DNA of 9,938 nt from Chloroflexota bacterium (GTDB lineage Bacteria; Chloroflexota; Limnocylindria; QHBO01). Location: assembly GCA_013694645.1 (NCBI GenBank), contig JACDBZ010000137.1:1-9938 (forward strand), read 5' to 3'. How positions within the stretch are numbered: the first letter of the stretch is position 1; every line of letters begins with the position of its first letter. Below are positions 7,260 to 9,938 of this stretch, one piece after another. The notes under the pieces are model-generated. The model was given only the letters and a program-made list of their open reading frames with translations. It was not told the DNA's origin and did not search any database. The translations under genes and the position numbers were made by a program.

Positions 7260-7694
7260 GTGATCGTCGTCGGTGGAGTGAAGCCCAATCTCGTCCTCGT
7301 CGCGGTGATCCTCGTAACCTGCCTGGCCGGCTTCCTGCCCGGCATCGTCTGGGCATTCGTCGCCGGGTTGATCGCGAACCTGCTGGTCAGTGAGCCGCTC
7401 GGCTCGATACCGCTCGTGCTCCTCATCGTTTCGGCGCTGGTCGCCGGGGGCGGGCGAATCTTCGGCGGGCTGGTCTGGATCTATCCGGTCGCAGCCGTGG
7501 TGGCGGGCTCGATCGTGGCCGATGTCGGCTCGTTATTTATCTCGCAGCTCGTGACCGACGCCGTTGCCGCTTCACCACCAGTCAACATCCTGCTTGCCGC
7601 CGCAATCCTGAATGGCGCTATCGCCGCCCTGCTTCTGTACCCGGCGCGCGCGCTGATGCAGCGTCAGGCGTCCGATGAAGCACCCGCCTGGTGA
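7260..7694 (+). CDS. mreD: Rod shape-determining protein MreD (N-terminus uncertain)
   Basis: MreD is a small polytopic membrane protein of the elongasome that works with MreC, PBP2 and RodA in lateral wall synthesis. From GTG 7260 it has 144 residues, mostly hydrophobic: segments at about 10-24, 26-43, 47-63, 69-88 and 107-127, with the short GGVKPNLVLV motif (5-14) that matches the family's G-[VI]-[RK]-P-[DN]-L start. The GTG at 7260 is the only ATG/GTG/TTG in this frame after the TAA at 7047, but it falls inside the expected first membrane helix. The same frame continues upstream as SYLSPLIAFLVGIAHAGLAP, which looks like the real N-terminus, so translation may begin at ATC 7197 or CTG 7206. 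The call rests on hydrophobicity, the motif and its position before PBP2. It overlaps the longer mrdA start by 20 nt. mreC and mreB are not adjacent. Confidence 0.8.
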   Translation: MIVVGGVKPNLVLVAVILVTCLAGFLPGIVWAFVAGLIANLLVSEPLGSIPLVLLIVSALVAGGGRIFGGLVWIYPVAAVVAGSIVADVGSLFISQLVTDAVAASPPVNILLAAAILNGAIAALLLYPARALMQRQASDEAPAW

Positions 7695-9612
7695 GCCGAT
7701 GACGGATCTGAACGATGGCCGGGTCGACCTTCACCGCTCCCGAGCCCGGTTCATCGCGTTCTCGGTGACCACGGCGCTCCTGCTGCTGGTCCTCGGTGGA
7801 CGCCTGTTTCAGCTCCAGGTGGTCAACGGTGACGTCTACGCCGGCAGGGCGGCGGCCGATCGCACCGTCCAGGTGTCGATTGCGGCGCCTCGCGGGCTGA
7901 TCTTCGACCGTGCTGGACGGCCGATCGCCGTCAGCATTCCGTCCTGGACGGTCAAGGTTCGGCCGGCCGACCTCCCCGAGGCTGATCGTCTCCGGGTCCT
8001 CGCCCGCGTCGCGGAGCTCACCGGCGCGGAGCGAGCCACATTGCGTGCGCGACTCGATGCATTCAGCGGGTCTCCATTCGATCTCGTGCCGATCGAGCGC
8101 GGCGTGAGCCGCGAAGCCGCGCTGCTGATCGGCGAGGAAGCCGACACCCTGCCGGGAGTGGTGATCACCGTCGAGCCGATCCGCCAGTACCTCGACGAGA
8201 CCGGCACAGCCGGCGGGCAGCTCCTCTCGCACGTCATCGGCTACACGGGACCGATCAACCGGGACGAGCTCCAGGCGCTCGAGGTGGACGGCTACCTGCG
8301 CGATGACGTCATCGGCAAGGCGGGCGTCGAGGCCTCGTTCGAAAAGGTGCTGCGCGGCACGTACGGTAGGCAGCTCGTCGAGCGCGACGCGTCGGGCCGC
8401 CAGCTCAAGGTCATCGAGACGATTCGCGAGCCGACGCCGGGAACCAACCTCATGCTGACGATCGATGCGGACGTGCAGCGGCTCGCGACGCAGGCACTCA
8501 CCTGGGGCATGGACGTCGCCGACGTCAGCCAGGGGGTCACGGTGGTGATGAATCCGCAGACCGGCGAGATCCTGGCGATGGTCTCCCTGCCGGCGTACGA
8601 CAACAACAAGTTCGCCGGCGGGATCAGCACCGAGGACTTCAATGTCTATCTCGCCGATGCGGATCGGCCCCTGCGCAATCACGCGATCAGCGATATCTAT
8701 CCGCCGGGGTCGACCTACAAGCTCGTCACGGGGATCGCCGCCATGGAAGAGGGGGTGACGACGGCCAATCGCGAGTGGCCCACCTACGGCTGCTATCAGA
8801 TTCCCGGAGCGCCGGACGGCGAGTGCCTCTATGACTGGAACCGAAAGGGGTTCGGCCCACTCGACATGGTCGACGCCTTTGCCAAGAGCTCGGACACCTT
8901 CTTCTACCAGATGGCCGTCGAGACGGGGATCGATCCGCTTGCCGAGTGGGCGCACGAGCTCGGCTTCGGCCAGCTCTCCGGCATCAGGCTGCCCTCCGAG
9001 GAGGAAGGCATCATCGCCAGCACCGAATGGGCGCGTCAGCAGGGGCGCTCGGGTGTGTTCACCGGAGAGCTGGCACAGGCCGGCATCGGCCAGAACGTGA
9101 TCGCCGTGACTCCGCTTCAGCTGCTGAACGCGTATGCCGCGGTCGCCAACGGCGGCACGCTCATGAAGCCGATGATCGTGCGCGGCAAGACGGACCTGGA
9201 CGGCGAGCTCGTCGAGACGTTCGCACCCGAGGTGCTGCATGAGGTCGCCGCCGATGACGCCACCCTTCAGACGATGCGCGTCGGTGCTCGGGAGGTGATC
9301 ACGTCCGGTCACGCCTACAACATCAGTGACCTCGATCTCCCTGGTGCGCTGTCGGGCAAGACCGGCACGGCGGAGTTCGGCGAGCTCACGGACGAGGGCA
9401 CGCTCCCGTTCCACTCCTGGTTCGTTGCATACCTGCCGAGCGTTGCCGGCGCAACCGACGCGGAGCTTGCGATCGTGAGCTTCAACTATTCCGCGGTGGT
9501 GCCCGGCAACGTGTCGGCCGAGGTGGTCAAGTACTTCCTCCAGCTCCACTACGACCTGGACCAGGATCTGCGCCTCGATCCGAACGACTTCAGCCTCGTG
9601 ACGGCGAACTGA
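7675..9612 (+). CDS. mrdA: Penicillin-binding protein 2 (class B transpeptidase)
   Basis: This is the D,D-transpeptidase of the elongasome, which cross-links peptidoglycan with the glycosyltransferase RodA. It has 645 residues from ATG 7675. ATG 7699, 4 nt after the mreD stop, is an equally plausible start and would remove 8 residues. Layout: cytoplasmic N-terminus, one membrane anchor (about 26-42, FIAFSVTTALLLLVLGG), pedestal motif APRGLIFDRAGRPIAVS (71-87), and a transpeptidase domain with the catalytic SxxK as Ser346-Thr-Tyr-Lys349 in PPGSTYKL, the second motif as SSD (405-407) in KSSDTFFY, and KTG at 562-564 in SGKTGTAE. SxD in place of SxN is common in PBP2 and is not a defect. Its last 24 codons are repeated downstream in a tandem duplication. 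TGA at 9610-9612 is 3 nt before the next ATG. Confidence 0.96.
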   Translation: MKHPPGEPMTDLNDGRVDLHRSRARFIAFSVTTALLLLVLGGRLFQLQVVNGDVYAGRAAADRTVQVSIAAPRGLIFDRAGRPIAVSIPSWTVKVRPADLPEADRLRVLARVAELTGAERATLRARLDAFSGSPFDLVPIERGVSREAALLIGEEADTLPGVVITVEPIRQYLDETGTAGGQLLSHVIGYTGPINRDELQALEVDGYLRDDVIGKAGVEASFEKVLRGTYGRQLVERDASGRQLKVIETIREPTPGTNLMLTIDADVQRLATQALTWGMDVADVSQGVTVVMNPQTGEILAMVSLPAYDNNKFAGGISTEDFNVYLADADRPLRNHAISDIYPPGSTYKLVTGIAAMEEGVTTANREWPTYGCYQIPGAPDGECLYDWNRKGFGPLDMVDAFAKSSDTFFYQMAVETGIDPLAEWAHELGFGQLSGIRLPSEEEGIIASTEWARQQGRSGVFTGELAQAGIGQNVIAVTPLQLLNAYAAVANGGTLMKPMIVRGKTDLDGELVETFAPEVLHEVAADDATLQTMRVGAREVITSGHAYNISDLDLPGALSGKTGTAEFGELTDEGTLPFHSWFVAYLPSVAGATDAELAIVSFNYSAVVPGNVSAEVVKYFLQLHYDLDQDLRLDPNDFSLVTAN

Positions 9613-9681
9613 CCGATGGGCGTCGCGACCGCCACCTTCGTCGAGTCGTTCCGGGGCCGTGACTGGCGTTACTTCGACATC
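9541..9681. repeat. Tandem duplication, copy 1 (mrdA tail plus rodA head)
   Basis: This 141-bp unit covers the final 24 codons of mrdA, its TGA stop, the CCG spacer and a rodA-like start of 22 codons. It is followed directly by copy 2 at 9682-9823. By eye the two differ by about 20 substitutions and one 1-base indel, or about 85% identity. The breakpoint falls at a short shared TCCAGCTC-type sequence found in both the mrdA tail and the rodA head, suggesting microhomology-mediated joining. Confidence 0.9.
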
Positions 9682-9753
9682 CAGCTCTTCTACGACCTGG
9701 ACGAGGATCTCAGGCTTGATCCGAACGACTTCAGTCTTGTGACGGCGAACTAG
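9616..9753 (+). CDS. 45-codon chimeric ORF: RodA head fused to PBP2 tail
   Basis: This complete small ORF (ATG 9616, TAG 9751-9753) was created by the tandem duplication. Residues 1-25 copy the RodA N-terminus (MGVATATFVE...DIQLF) with Y19 and I22 in place of H and L. Residues 26-45 copy the PBP2 C-terminus and end in the identical DLRLDPNDFSLVTAN. It has no membrane helix, since the RodA part stops just before the first one. It starts 3 nt after the mrdA stop and ends 4 nt before the rodA ATG. Neither it nor rodA has a clear Shine-Dalgarno, so translation probably passes from mrdA through this ORF to rodA by reinitiation. A cellular role for the peptide is not suggested by sequence. It could be a harmless relic, a coupling device or an assembly artefact. 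Confidence 0.55.
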   Translation: MGVATATFVESFRGRDWRYFDIQLFYDLDEDLRLDPNDFSLVTAN

Positions 9754-9823
9754 ACCGATGGGTGTTGCGACCGCGACCTTCGTCGAGTCGTTTCGCGGTC
9801 GCGACTGGCGTCATTTCGACCTC
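9682..9823. repeat. Tandem duplication, copy 2
   Basis: This 142-bp second unit starts inside the chimeric ORF, repeats the mrdA tail (stop changed from TGA to TAG by a 1-base insertion) and runs into the genuine rodA start. Compared with copy 1, most codon differences are synonymous: about 13 codons change silently and 4 change the residue (H/F, Q/E, Y/H, I/L). Copy 2 uses more T- or G-ending codons where copy 1 ends in C. Confidence 0.9.
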
Positions 9824-9938
9824 CAGCTGTTCCTCTACGTCATCCTGCTCATCGGACTCGGCGTGGTCATGGGCTACTCGGCCGGTTTCAACGATGCAGC
9901 CACGGCCGCCGGGATGTCCCAGACAGTCAAGACATTGA
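9758..9938 (+). CDS. rodA: RodA, SEDS peptidoglycan glycosyltransferase (5' end only)
   Basis: RodA polymerises glycan strands in the elongasome and partners PBP2, encoded immediately upstream. The first 60 codons are present and the gene continues past the window. The start ATG 9758 lies 4 nt after the TAG of the chimeric ORF. The cytoplasmic N-terminus ends in GRDWRHFDLQLF, the basic-then-DW pattern typical of RodA/FtsW. The first membrane helix LYVILLIGLGVVMGYSAG (26-43) follows, with the G...M.YSA pattern in place of the family's usual S-A-S. The catalytic loops are outside the window, so the assignment rests on this N-terminus and on gene order after mreD and mrdA. The first 22 codons are duplicated upstream in diverged form. 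Confidence 0.85.
   Translation, partial: MGVATATFVESFRGRDWRHFDLQLFLYVILLIGLGVVMGYSAGFNDAATAAGMSQTVKTL

Noticed and set aside
7019..7393. Plus-strand 124-codon ORF over the intergenic region and mreD start
   Set aside because: It ends inside mreD in another frame, is rich in arginine and proline, and would read through the parS and promoter region.
8887..8895. PBP2 second motif reads SSD rather than SxN, possibly inactive
   Set aside because: SxD in a K-S-x-D-x-[FY]-[FY] context is frequent in PBP2 homologues, and the SxxK and KTG motifs are intact.
7618..9549. Long minus-strand ORF antisense to mrdA (643 codons)
   Set aside because: PBP2 motifs SxxK and KTG lie on the plus strand. The antisense product is compositionally odd and unsupported.

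Overview
This is a GC-rich bacterial chromosome segment (about two-thirds G+C by eye) holding two divergent gene blocks that face away from a short regulatory region at about 7017-7259. The GyrB sequence style (ILPMFGKMLNVEKAR, then GAGIGE...KLRYHRI) and the gene content suggest an uncultured Chloroflexota-like lineage. That placement is inference only, because no rRNA or marker search was possible. Together, parA, parB, a parS-like site, a DnaA-box-like 9-mer, gyrB and gyrA suggest proximity to the replication origin.

Minus-strand block (7016 down to 1): parA, parB, gyrB, a small DUF4287-like gene, a hotdog-fold thioesterase and gyrA. The genes are tightly packed. parA/parB overlap by 8 nt, parB/gyrB by 4 nt (ATGA), gyrB and the DUF4287-like gene are 15 nt apart, and the DUF4287-like gene and thioesterase are 2 nt apart. 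A 79-nt gap then precedes gyrA, which runs off the window start after about 831 codons. The block combines chromosome partitioning (ParA ATPase, ParB CTPase clamp) with both DNA gyrase subunits, plus two accessory genes between gyrB and gyrA.

Divergent intergenic region: it contains a near-consensus parS (7103-7118), an adjacent DnaA-box-like 9-mer (7120-7128), two pairs of short direct repeats at helical spacing (7060-7096), and a -10-like hexamer facing each way.

Plus-strand block (about 7197 to the end): mreD, mrdA (PBP2) and the 5' end of rodA, a cell-wall elongation cluster without adjacent mreB or mreC. The most unusual structure in the window is at the mrdA/rodA junction. A 141/142-bp imperfect tandem duplication (9541-9823, about 85% identical) repeats the last 24 codons of mrdA together with the first 22 or so codons of rodA. 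It creates a 45-codon chimeric ORF (rodA head fused to mrdA tail) between the two intact genes. The copies differ mostly at synonymous sites and both reading frames are intact. This points to recombination with a related genome, a retained coupling ORF, or a mixed-strain assembly join. No tRNA, rRNA, CRISPR array or transposase was seen, and no gene-free stretch exceeds 300 bases.
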